Origin: Paenibacillus apiarius
GTDB taxonomy: Bacteria; Bacillota; Bacilli; Paenibacillales; Paenibacillaceae
Reading direction: 5' to 3'
Length of the DNA stretch: 64,000 bases
NCBI RefSeq assembly: GCF_017052585.1
Contig: NZ_JAFFHZ010000001.1
Location: 4,650,001 to 4,714,000 of the forward strand
A program made the position numbers and the translations under genes. The notes below the pieces were generated by a model that ran no database searches, was not told where the DNA came from, and saw nothing but the letters and a program-made list of their open reading frames with translations. Position 1 is the stretch's first letter. Each line of letters starts with the position of its first letter. Shown here piece after piece: positions 18,625 through 27,070 of the stretch.

Positions 18625-18708
18625 TAATAACGCCGGGTACCCGTGGTAATGAGGTTCGCGGCGTTTCCATTTTCAATGGATTGCGGTCTGCGCGTGAGGA
18701 GGACAGAG

Positions 18709-19299
18709 ATGGAGCCATGGATGTACATATTGCTGCTCGGAGCAGCTGTCGCGGTCGTCGGAATGCTGCGGCCGAAGGTTGTGCCGGAAGGCGGAACAAC
18801 CGAACTGCGCCGCAACATGGAAGAAACGCTGGAGCATTACATGAGAGAGTTGGAAGAGGAAAATGAGAAGCTCATTACAGTAATCGAGCGCATGAAGAAA
18901 GAAAGCGATTTGCGCGATGACGCGTTGAAAAGAAGAATGGACAAGCTGGAGCGCAATTGGAGCAGCTTCGAAGAGCGGCTTGCGTCCGCTAAGGAAAATG
19001 ACAGGGGCGAGAGCCGCGAGCAGGAGCAGCAGGCGGCGCCAGAGTCTCTTTCAATGCCGCGGGCGGCCAGTGAGGAAGCGATAATCGGGACGAATGAAGC
19101 GGGCAGGTTCGCGGAGACATACCCAGATGACTTGTCTGAAACGCCGGCCGCCGTGCCGCTGCGCTCCCGGTATCCGGAGCTGTTCGCCTTGCTGGACCAA
19201 GGGTGCTCGGAAGAAGAGGCAGCACAGCGGTTATCGATGCCGCGAGGTGAAGTGCAATTAATTATTCACTTGGAACAGCAGGAGGTTCGCCGTGTTTAA
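18709..19299 (+). CDS. SwrB-like membrane-anchored coiled-coil protein (DUF6115-like)
   Basis: The 196-residue product has an N-terminal membrane helix (about residues 4-22, WMYILLLGAAVAVVGML). A long heptad-rich coiled coil follows (about 38-110), then a variable linker and a C-terminal helix-turn-helix-like segment, YPELFALLDQGCSEEEAAQR with SMPRGEVQLIIHLEQ. This layout and the position after sigD match SwrB (YlxL) of B. subtilis, which promotes FliP/C-ring maturation and swarming, although overall similarity seems low. The ATG at 18709 follows GAGGAGG; an upstream in-frame ATG would read through that site. The SwrB link is inference from architecture and synteny. Confidence 0.65.
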   Translation: MEPWMYILLLGAAVAVVGMLRPKVVPEGGTTELRRNMEETLEHYMRELEEENEKLITVIERMKKESDLRDDALKRRMDKLERNWSSFEERLASAKENDRGESREQEQQAAPESLSMPRAASEEAIIGTNEAGRFAETYPDDLSETPAAVPLRSRYPELFALLDQGCSEEEAAQRLSMPRGEVQLIIHLEQQEVRRV

Positions 19300-19519
19300 A
19301 GATCGTCGCTTTTTAATCGGACTTGGTGCAGGCATTATTATAGGCGGATTGCTGCTTCAATTGATCTTGCTTGGGCAAAAATATGAGGTGCCTTTGACGG
19401 AGCAAGAGCTGCGTGGGGCGGCGGAACGAGCTGGACTAGAGCTGGTGCCCCGGAATAAACCAGTGGACGAGGTTACTGAACAAGGACAGCGGGAGCCGGC
19501 GAATAAGGATAAGAAGTGA
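19292..19519 (+). CDS. Small single-pass membrane protein of unknown function
   Basis: The 75-residue product has a short basic start (MFKDRR), one transmembrane helix (about residues 7-27, containing GLGAGIIIGGLLLQLILLG) and a charged extracytoplasmic or cytoplasmic tail of about 45 residues. The GTG start overlaps the preceding stop by eight bases and has GGAGG immediately upstream, so translation is probably coupled. I know no function. It is the last gene of the fla/che operon in this window. Confidence 0.6.
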   Translation: MFKDRRFLIGLGAGIIIGGLLLQLILLGQKYEVPLTEQELRGAAERAGLELVPRNKPVDEVTEQGQREPANKDKK

Positions 19520-19636
19520 GCTGTTTTTGCCGTATCTGAACCTGCCGGAGAGTGAAGCGAAGGATGAAAAATGTGGCTCGCCATTGATGACTGAACCAAT
19601 AACAATGATGATTCAGGCATAAGCGCGACAAAACGG

Positions 19637-19665
19637 TTGCAACTCGAATGGCGTTATGGTATATT
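19637..19665 (+). promoter_or_regulatory. Sigma-A promoter for rpsB
   Basis: TTGCAA at 19637-19642 and TATATT at 19660-19665 are separated by exactly 17 bases. This gives transcription starting near 19672 and a leader of about 125 bases before rpsB. It separates the ribosomal gene from the motility operon upstream. Confidence 0.7.
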
Positions 19666-19687
19666 AATTGACGGTGTTAAGAACACA

Positions 19688-19761
19688 CGCCGATTAATTT
19701 CTGCAAGGGTGCTTTCTGTCGCGGCAAGTGCGGGAAGTCTTGGGGAAAGATGATATCGGCG
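19688..19761 (+). promoter_or_regulatory. Structured rpsB leader, candidate S2 autoregulatory site
   Basis: CGCCGAT at 19688-19694 is exactly complementary to ATCGGCG at 19755-19761, enclosing about 60 bases inside the predicted leader transcript. A long-range helix just upstream of a ribosomal protein gene suggests autoregulation, but no known leader family was confirmed. Confidence 0.4.
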
Positions 19762-19796
19762 GCGGATAAATAACCATATTGGGAGGTGTAGTGAAG

Positions 19797-20495
19797 ATGG
19801 CAGTTATCTCCATGAAACAGCTGTTGGAAGCTGGGGTACACTTCGGTCACCAGACACGTCGTTGGAACCCTAAGATGGACAAATATATCTTCACAGAACG
19901 TAACGGTATTTACATCATTGACTTGCAAAAGACAGTGAAAAAAGTTGAGGAAGCTTACAATTTCGTAAAATCCCTCGCAGGAGACAACGGGACGGTATTG
20001 TTCGTTGGTACGAAAAAACAAGCTCAAGATTCCGTCAAGGAAGAAGCAGAGCGTTGTGGCATGTACTATATCAACCAACGTTGGTTGGGTGGTACGTTGA
20101 CTAACTTCCAAACGATTCAGAAGCGTATCGATCGCTTGAAGCAGCTTGAAGCGATGGAAGAAGACGGAACATTCGAAGTATTGCCTAAGAAAGAAGTCAT
20201 CTTGCTCCGCAAAGAGAAAGATCGTCTTGAGAAGTTCTTGGGCGGTATTAAAAATATGAAGGGCCTGCCTAGCGCATTGTTCGTCATCGATCCTCGCAAA
20301 GAGCGCATTGCAGTTGCAGAAGCTCGCAAATTGGGTATCCCAATCGTTGGTATCGTTGATACGAACTGCGACCCGGATGAAATCGATTATGTTATCCCTG
20401 GTAACGACGATGCGATCCGTGCAGTGAAATTGTTGACTTCCAAGATGGCTGATGCAATCGTTGAAGCTCATCAAGGCGAAGAAACAACAGCTTAA
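19797..20495 (+). CDS. rpsB: 30S ribosomal protein S2
   Basis: S2 binds the back of the small subunit and is needed for bS1-type mRNA docking. The 232-residue protein has the conserved [32 protein letters not shown] and the central coiled-coil insert. [20 protein letters not shown] lies near the C-terminus. The ATG at 19797 follows GGGAGGTG by nine bases and gives the family start [13 protein letters not shown]. Codon use is visibly that of a highly expressed gene. A terminator-like hairpin follows before tsf. Confidence 0.99.
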   Translation: MAVISMKQLLEAGVHFGHQTRRWNPKMDKYIFTERNGIYIIDLQKTVKKVEEAYNFVKSLAGDNGTVLFVGTKKQAQDSVKEEAERCGMYYINQRWLGGTLTNFQTIQKRIDRLKQLEAMEEDGTFEVLPKKEVILLRKEKDRLEKFLGGIKNMKGLPSALFVIDPRKERIAVAEARKLGIPIVGIVDTNCDPDEIDYVIPGNDDAIRAVKLLTSKMADAIVEAHQGEETTA

Positions 20496-20522
20496 GTTTG
20501 AAATTATAATTGGATGAACAAA

Positions 20523-20563
20523 GGGTGGTTGGCAGGTGGTTCACCTCTCACCGCCCTTTTTTT
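20523..20563 (+). terminator. Terminator/attenuator between rpsB and tsf
   Basis: GGGTGGTTGGCAGGTG pairs imperfectly with CACCTCTCACCGCCC and is followed by seven T residues. Since tsf has no obvious strong promoter of its own, this may only partly terminate and so set the S2:EF-Ts ratio. Confidence 0.65.
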
Positions 20564-20643
20564 AAAGACCGTACACTATCCGGCAGAATGCCTCCGGTGA
20601 TACATACGCGGGGCGGCCAAATCATTGATGGAGGGAACACGAC

Positions 20644-21297
20644 ATGGCAGTAAGTGCGAGTGCAGTAAAAGAATTGCGCGAAAAAACAGGCGCAGGGATG
20701 CTTGATTGCAAAAAAGCATTGGATGAAACAAACGGTGATTTGGAAAAAGCGATTGAACTTCTCCGCGAGAAAGGTTTGGCAGCAGCAGCGAAGAAAGCAG
20801 GACGCGTAGCAACGGAAGGCGTTGTTGAATCCTACATTCACGCTGGCGGACGCATCGGCGTATTGGTTGAAATCAACTGTGAGACCGACTTCGTAGCAAA
20901 AACAGACCAATTTAAAGACTTTGCACGCGATATCGCAATGCAAATTGCAGCAGCTTCTCCGAAATATGTTCGTCGTGAAGAAGTTCCTCAAGATGAACTC
21001 GAAAAAGAGAAGGAAATCTTGAAGGCTCAAGCTCTGAACGAAGGCAAGCCTGAGAAAATCGTTGAAAAAATGGTTGAAGGCCGCATCAGCAAATACTATG
21101 AAGAGTTCTGCTTGATGGAGCAATTCTTTATCAAAGATCCGGACAAAACAATCGAAACGTTGCTGAATGAAAAAATCGCAACTATCGGTGAAAACATCTC
21201 GATTCGCCGCTTTGTTCGTTACGAACTGGGTGAAGGCTTGGAGAAAAAAGTAGATAATTTTGTTGAAGAAGTCATGGCCCAAGCAAATATGAACTAA
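20644..21297 (+). CDS. tsf: Elongation factor Ts (short form)
   Basis: EF-Ts is the nucleotide exchange factor for EF-Tu. The N-terminal UBA-like domain with [20 protein letters not shown] and the core [20 protein letters not shown] with NCETDFVAK are intact. The product is 217 aa, clearly shorter than the roughly 290 aa of B. subtilis and E. coli. The missing part corresponds to the second half of the dimerisation core, as in short EF-Ts from Thermus. The ending MAQANMN is natural and no frameshift is visible. A GGAGGGAA ribosome site precedes the ATG. Confidence 0.97.
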   Translation: MAVSASAVKELREKTGAGMLDCKKALDETNGDLEKAIELLREKGLAAAAKKAGRVATEGVVESYIHAGGRIGVLVEINCETDFVAKTDQFKDFARDIAMQIAAASPKYVRREEVPQDELEKEKEILKAQALNEGKPEKIVEKMVEGRISKYYEEFCLMEQFFIKDPDKTIETLLNEKIATIGENISIRRFVRYELGEGLEKKVDNFVEEVMAQANMN

Positions 21298-21351
21298 CCT
21301 TTCCTTACAGGTTTTCATATGGTGACGCGGCTGATACGTAATCAACAGACG

Positions 21352-21393
21352 CGCTAAAAAGTTGGAACACATTGTGTTCCTTCTTTTTTAGCG
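21352..21393 (+). terminator. Long inverted repeat with T-rich arm between tsf and pyrH
   Basis: A core stem GGAACAC-ATT-GTGTTCC at 21364-21380 is extended by outer arms CGCTAAAAAG and CTTTTTTAGCG. The descending arm carries TTCTTTTTT, so it can act as an intrinsic terminator or attenuator 28 bases before pyrH. Confidence 0.6.
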
Positions 21394-21417
21394 GCCGTTA
21401 GGAAAAGTGGAGGGTAA

Positions 21418-22148
<731 letters not shown>

Positions 22149-22149
<1 letters not shown>

Positions 22150-22703
22150 TGCCACAAGCAGTGAAAAAAAACGCAGAAGAACGTATGGAAAAAGCTATTT
22201 CGGCCTTGAAACGCGAACTTGCTACCCTGCGTGCAGGACGCGCTACACCTGCATTGCTTGATCGTGTGCAAGTTGAATACTACGGTGCGATGACTCCAGT
22301 GAATCAGCTGGCTAACATCAGCACGCCTGATTCACGAACGCTCATCATTCAGCCGTGGGACAAATCGTCCATGTCCGAAATCGAGAGAGCGATTATGAAA
22401 TCGGATCTTGGCTTGACGCCAGCGAATGACGGTACGATTATCCGCTTGACCATTCCGCCATTGACGGAAGAACGCCGTTCTGACCTTGTAAAGCAAACAA
22501 AAAAATACGGTGAAGAAGCAAAAGTTGCCATTCGAAACGTTCGCCGCGATGCGAACGATGATATTAAGAAGTTGGAAAAAACGACAATTTCCGAAGATGA
22601 ATCGCGTCGTCATCAGGAAGACATTCAAAAATCGACGGACAAATATATTGCCGAAGTCGATAAAGTATTGGCGATAAAAGAAAAAGAAATTATGGAAGTG
22701 TAA
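22149..22703 (+). CDS. frr: Ribosome recycling factor
   Basis: RRF acts with EF-G to split post-termination ribosomes. The 184-residue protein shows the family signatures [20 protein letters not shown] and TRRP-type [35 protein letters not shown] and the C-terminal helix [13 protein letters not shown] are also present. Translation starts at a GTG whose first base is the last base of the pyrH stop, so the two are tightly coupled. Standard length. Confidence 0.98.
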
Positions 22704-22738
22704 CATACGAGAACGAGATTAGCGATATGTTCTTCATG

Positions 22739-22771
22739 CCCCTCCGCACGGTGGGGTTTATTGTCTTTTTT
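22739..22771 (+). terminator. Weak terminator after frr
   Basis: CCCCTCC pairs with GGTGGGG around a GCAC loop, followed after a few bases by eight T residues. The stem is short with one mismatch, so read-through into uppS is likely. Confidence 0.5.
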
Positions 22772-22797
22772 TTCATCACCGGGTTGGAGGAGACCGA

Positions 22798-23565
22798 ATG
22801 ATTAAGCGATTCCAAGCGTGGTTGCAGCAAAGGGGAAGCCGCAAACCGCCGGAACTGATGCCCGAAAATATCCCGCAGCACGTGGCGATTATTATGGACG
22901 GCAACGGGCGCTGGGCGAAGAACCGTGGATTGCCGCGCGTCGCAGGCCATCATACAGGAATGAAAGCTGTGAAACGTGTCACCATCGCCGCAAATGACAT
23001 CGGCATCAAGGTGCTGACGATGTATGCATTTTCCACTGAAAACTGGAAACGCCCGAAAGATGAAGTAGATTTCCTTATGAAGCTTCCGCAGGAGTTTTTG
23101 TCGATTGAGCTTGACGAGTTGATTGAAAAAAATGTTCAAGTTCGCATGATGGGATACCGCGATCGCTTGCCGCAGCATACGGTGCAGGCGCTTGAGGAAG
23201 CAATCGAAAAAACGAAACACAATACAGGGCTCATTTTGAATTTTGCGATGAACTACGGCAGCCAGCGTGAACTGATTGAAGGCTTTCGCGAGATTACGCG
23301 GAAGATTGAAGAAGGATCGCTTCATGTTGATGATATTAATGAAGACACGATTCATAATCATTTGCTGTCACACAATTTACCGGACCCGGATTTGCTCATA
23401 CGGACGAGCGGAGAGATGCGGTTAAGTAACTTTATGTTATGGCAGCTTGCATACAGTGAATTGTGGTTCACCGATGTGTATTGGCCTGAGTTTACGGAGC
23501 GGCATCTGATGGAGGCGGTTCTGGAATATCAACGCCGTTCTCGCAGATACGGTGGATTACATTAA
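22798..23565 (+). CDS. uppS: Undecaprenyl diphosphate synthase
   Basis: UppS elongates farnesyl diphosphate with isopentenyl units in cis to make the C55 lipid carrier for cell-wall synthesis. The catalytic Asp lies in IIMDGNGRWAKNRGLPRVAG; other conserved parts are TMYAFSTENWKRP and RTSGEMRLSNFMLWQLAYSE. The 255-residue length is normal. GGAGGAGA precedes the ATG. It begins an isoprenoid/lipid block with cdsA and dxr, the latter supplying the isopentenyl precursors. Confidence 0.98.
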   Translation: MIKRFQAWLQQRGSRKPPELMPENIPQHVAIIMDGNGRWAKNRGLPRVAGHHTGMKAVKRVTIAANDIGIKVLTMYAFSTENWKRPKDEVDFLMKLPQEFLSIELDELIEKNVQVRMMGYRDRLPQHTVQALEEAIEKTKHNTGLILNFAMNYGSQRELIEGFREITRKIEEGSLHVDDINEDTIHNHLLSHNLPDPDLLIRTSGEMRLSNFMLWQLAYSELWFTDVYWPEFTERHLMEAVLEYQRRSRRYGGLH

Positions 23566-23583
23566 GTTGGAGGAACAGTCTTT

Positions 23584-24384
23584 ATGAAACAGCGCATCAT
23601 TACGGGACTTATAGCCGGCTCCTTATTCGGTGTATTGTGCGTCATTGGCGGTATGCCTTATGAATTGCTGCTCCTCGCGTTAGCCTTTGCGGGGTATTAT
23701 GAGTTTGCCCGTATGCATCATGTGAAGCCATTCGATGCGACGTCTATTGCAGGCTATGTCATTTTGGCCATAATCGTGATTCCTTGGGCGCGTTGGTCTC
23801 TGCCGTGGTCGGTGTCGATGGAGACGGTCGTGTGGTTCAGCATGTTCGTGATGCTGTGCATGACGGTCATTACCAAAAATAAAGTATCGATTGAGAACGT
23901 ATCCCAACTGTGGCTTGGCGCATTTTATATCGGAATTGGTTTTAAATATATGATGTTGACGCGCACGTCCATGGGAGACGAAGGTTTGTTTTGGACCTTG
24001 ATGCTGTTTGCTGCCATTTGGGCGTCAGATATTGGCGCTTATTTCGTTGGACGAGCTGTCGGGAAGCACAAGCTGTGGCCGGCCATCAGTCCGAACAAGA
24101 CAGTTGAAGGAGCGCTGGGAGGCGTCATAACCTCTGTCATCATCGCCTGTATGTTTCATTTCATTCGACCGGATCTCATGACCTTGGCATTGGCTTTTGG
24201 ATTGGGACTCTCGGCAGCCGTCATTGGGCAAATCGGGGATTTGATTCAGTCCGCATATAAACGGGTTCGTGGAGTGAAGGATTCCGGAACTTTGCTTCCG
24301 GGTCACGGCGGCGTGCTGGATCGGTGCGACAGTTGGCTTATCGTGTTTCCTTTTGTCCATCTGATCGGACTTTTAACGTTGTAA
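23584..24384 (+). CDS. cdsA: Phosphatidate cytidylyltransferase
   Basis: CdsA makes CDP-diacylglycerol from phosphatidate and CTP at the membrane, the precursor of all phospholipids. The 266-residue protein has about seven hydrophobic segments. It carries the family signature near the C-terminus: ISPNKTVEGALGG followed by SAYKRVRGVKDSGTLLPGHG and GVLDRCDS. TTGGAGGAA precedes the ATG. It follows uppS by 18 bases. Confidence 0.97.
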   Translation: MKQRIITGLIAGSLFGVLCVIGGMPYELLLLALAFAGYYEFARMHHVKPFDATSIAGYVILAIIVIPWARWSLPWSVSMETVVWFSMFVMLCMTVITKNKVSIENVSQLWLGAFYIGIGFKYMMLTRTSMGDEGLFWTLMLFAAIWASDIGAYFVGRAVGKHKLWPAISPNKTVEGALGGVITSVIIACMFHFIRPDLMTLALAFGLGLSAAVIGQIGDLIQSAYKRVRGVKDSGTLLPGHGGVLDRCDSWLIVFPFVHLIGLLTL

Positions 24385-24441
24385 ATCGAACTTCAGTTCT
24401 GAAGTTATTAGCGAATAGATACAAATAAAAGAGGTGGAAGG

Positions 24442-25584
24442 ATGAAACGGATTGCTGTATTAGGCTCGACAGGCTCCATCGGCACGCAAACGTTGGACGT
24501 TGTCAGACATCATCCGGATCATTTCAAGATCGAGGCAATGGCAGCAGGACGAAATGCTGCTTTATTTTTAGAGCAAGTACACGAGTTCCGGCCGCGCAAA
24601 GTATCCGTACAGGATAAAGAGGTCGCAGACCGCATCCGCCACCAGCTTCCAGGCGATGTAGAATTGTTCTATGGCGACGAAGGCTTGATCGAAGTTGCGG
24701 CGAATCAGGAAGCGGAGCTTGTCGTTACGGCGGTAGTAGGCAGTGTAGGGCTGCAATCGACCTTGGCGGCCATTGAAGCGGGCAAGACGATAGGGCTCGC
24801 GAATAAAGAGACGTTAGTGACAGCGGGACATTTAGTAACGGCTCGCGCAAAGGAGAAAGGCGTCATGCTGATGCCCATCGACAGCGAGCACTCCGCCATT
24901 TTTCAATGTTTGAACGGGGAAGCGCCCGAAGCGATTCGTTCGATTACGCTTACTGGATCTGGAGGCAGCTTTCGTGACAAAAGGCGGGATGAATTAGCGC
25001 ATGTAACGATAGAACAAGCGTTGAATCATCCAAATTGGTCCATGGGCGCCAAAATCACGATCGATTCGGCGACAATGGCCAATAAAGGACTTGAAATTAT
25101 TGAAGCCCATTGGCTGTTTGATATGCCGTATGATCGCATTAACGTGCTTATTCATCCAGAAAGCATCATCCATTCCTTCGTAGAATATCAGGATGGCAGC
25201 ATTATCGCGCAAATGGGCGTGCCGGATATGCGCGTGCCCATTCAATACGCGCTTACTTATCCGAATCGGATTCAAAACCAAGCCCCTTCATTGAATTTGG
25301 CGCAGGTAGCGAACCTGAACTTCCGCGAAATGGACTATGAGCGTTATCCGATGGTGCGGTACGCCCGCGAATGCGGCAAGGCAGGCGGTACGGCGACGAC
25401 CGTGTTCAATGCAGCCAATGAAGTTGCGGTTGCCCTTTTTCTGCAGGGGGCGATTGGGTTTCTGGATATTGAACGAATTGTGTATCAGTTGATTTCGAAG
25501 CATGAACTTATCGCTGTTCCATCCTTAGAGGAAATACAAGAGGCGGATCGGCTTGCGAGAACGGAAGCCGCTGCAATTTTATAG
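24442..25584 (+). CDS. dxr: 1-deoxy-D-xylulose 5-phosphate reductoisomerase
   Basis: Dxr (IspC) converts DXP to methylerythritol phosphate with NADPH in the non-mevalonate isoprenoid pathway. The N-terminal NADPH motif is LGSTGSIGTQTLDVV, followed by GLANKETLVTAG, the metal/substrate region MPIDSEHSAIFQCL and TLTGSGGSF. NHPNWSMGAKITIDSATMAN and NAANEVAVALFL are also present. 380 aa is the usual length. It lies between cdsA and rseP, the common Firmicutes order. Confidence 0.98.
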   Translation: MKRIAVLGSTGSIGTQTLDVVRHHPDHFKIEAMAAGRNAALFLEQVHEFRPRKVSVQDKEVADRIRHQLPGDVELFYGDEGLIEVAANQEAELVVTAVVGSVGLQSTLAAIEAGKTIGLANKETLVTAGHLVTARAKEKGVMLMPIDSEHSAIFQCLNGEAPEAIRSITLTGSGGSFRDKRRDELAHVTIEQALNHPNWSMGAKITIDSATMANKGLEIIEAHWLFDMPYDRINVLIHPESIIHSFVEYQDGSIIAQMGVPDMRVPIQYALTYPNRIQNQAPSLNLAQVANLNFREMDYERYPMVRYARECGKAGGTATTVFNAANEVAVALFLQGAIGFLDIERIVYQLISKHELIAVPSLEEIQEADRLARTEAAAIL

Positions 25585-25685
25585 CACCCATTGGCTTTAG
25601 CGGACTCTCTTGTGCGGCATCGGAGAATAATGATAATCTATATAGATAAACGGCGACCCGAAATCGTGAAGGAGGATGCAACGAA

Positions 25686-26960
25686 GTGCAGATGGTGCAG
25701 ATCGTATTTTTAACTATACTCGTCTTTTTCGTCATCGTGACGATCCACGAGTGGGGACACTACTTTTTTGCAAAACGCGCAGGCATTCTCGTGCGAGAGT
25801 TTGCAATCGGGTTTGGACCGAAAATATTCTCCTATACTCGAGAGGAGACGCGTTTTACGCTGCGGCTGCTTCCCGTCGGCGGGTATGTGCGCATGGCGGG
25901 GGAAGATCCCGAAATCATAGAAATACAGCCCGGGCAGACCATTGCCATTCGTCTTGCCGACAAGCAAGTGACGAAGCTGTATCTCGATCAATTGGACATG
26001 CGTAAACAAGTCATACGCGGCGAAGTGAGCAAGATCGATTTGGAGCGCGAATTGAAAGTAACGATGGACGTAGACGGTGAAACGCTCACTTACGATATAC
26101 ATCCGCAAGCGATGATGGTCGTGAAAGGCGATGAAACCCAAATCGCTCCATACAACCGCCAATTCGGCAGCAAGACGGTCGGACAGCGCGCAATGGCTAT
26201 TTTTGCGGGACCGCTGATGAATTTCATCCTTGCCTTCCTATTGTTCGGCACATACGTTCAAATCGCAGGGATGCCGGTAGAAAATCCGACCTATGTCAAA
26301 ATCGGTGATGTCACGCCCGATTTGCCCGCTGCGCAAGCGAATTTGCAAAAAGGGGACATCATTGAAAAGGTCGATGGCATGGCAGTAGGCGGAGATCGGG
26401 AGAAAATGATCGCGCTCATATCGAAGTCTGAAGGGAAGCCGGTGGATTTCGTCATTCGACGGGGCGATGAAGTCTTCAAAGTAACGCTTACTCCGCAAAA
26501 AGTGGAAGGTCAGGAGGGCGGGAAGGTCGGAATTGTGCCAACGCTCCCGACTCGGACCGCTTCGTTCGGAGAGACGATCAAGTTCGCGGGTGTCACGATG
26601 GTCGATACGACAGAACGCATCTTTGAAGGCTTCCGCATGCTGATATTTGGACAGTTCAGCCTCGATGATCTTGGGGGACCGGTAAGAACATTCGAAGTAA
26701 CCGGACAATTCGCCAAGCAGGGAATCGCGCAATTGACTTTCTGGACGGCGATCCTCAGTTTGTATTTGGGAATTTTCAACCTGTTGCCTATACCGGCGCT
26801 GGACGGGAGCCGCCTTGTCTTCCTGGGAATCGAAGGAGTTCGCGGCAAGCCGGTTGATCCGAATCGGGAAAGCATGGTTCATTTCGTAGGCTTCGCCATG
26901 CTGATGCTGTTGATGCTGGCTGTGACCTACAACGATATACTTCGTTTAGTTAAAGGGTAA
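25686..26960 (+). CDS. rseP: Site-2 zinc metalloprotease RseP (RasP)
   Basis: RasP/RseP cuts membrane-embedded anti-sigma factors and remnant signal peptides inside the bilayer. The zinc motif HEWGH is at residues 21-25 in the first membrane helix. A PDZ domain occupies about residues 215-285 (PAAQANLQKGDIIEKVDG). The second metal-binding motif lies in LLPIPALDGSRL near residue 365, followed by further C-terminal membrane helices. The GTG at 25686 has AAGGAGG nine bases upstream; an ATG two codons later is possible. Length is 424 aa. Confidence 0.97.
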   Translation: MQMVQIVFLTILVFFVIVTIHEWGHYFFAKRAGILVREFAIGFGPKIFSYTREETRFTLRLLPVGGYVRMAGEDPEIIEIQPGQTIAIRLADKQVTKLYLDQLDMRKQVIRGEVSKIDLERELKVTMDVDGETLTYDIHPQAMMVVKGDETQIAPYNRQFGSKTVGQRAMAIFAGPLMNFILAFLLFGTYVQIAGMPVENPTYVKIGDVTPDLPAAQANLQKGDIIEKVDGMAVGGDREKMIALISKSEGKPVDFVIRRGDEVFKVTLTPQKVEGQEGGKVGIVPTLPTRTASFGETIKFAGVTMVDTTERIFEGFRMLIFGQFSLDDLGGPVRTFEVTGQFAKQGIAQLTFWTAILSLYLGIFNLLPIPALDGSRLVFLGIEGVRGKPVDPNRESMVHFVGFAMLMLLMLAVTYNDILRLVKG

Positions 26961-27070
26961 TAGAAGCGGAGAACTTATCAAAGAACGCCTTTTAAGCAAG
27001 CATTTATATGACACAGCTGTACGGAACAAATGGTGATGCGGATTGTGTCTTCGGGAGGATTTTAACCGTT

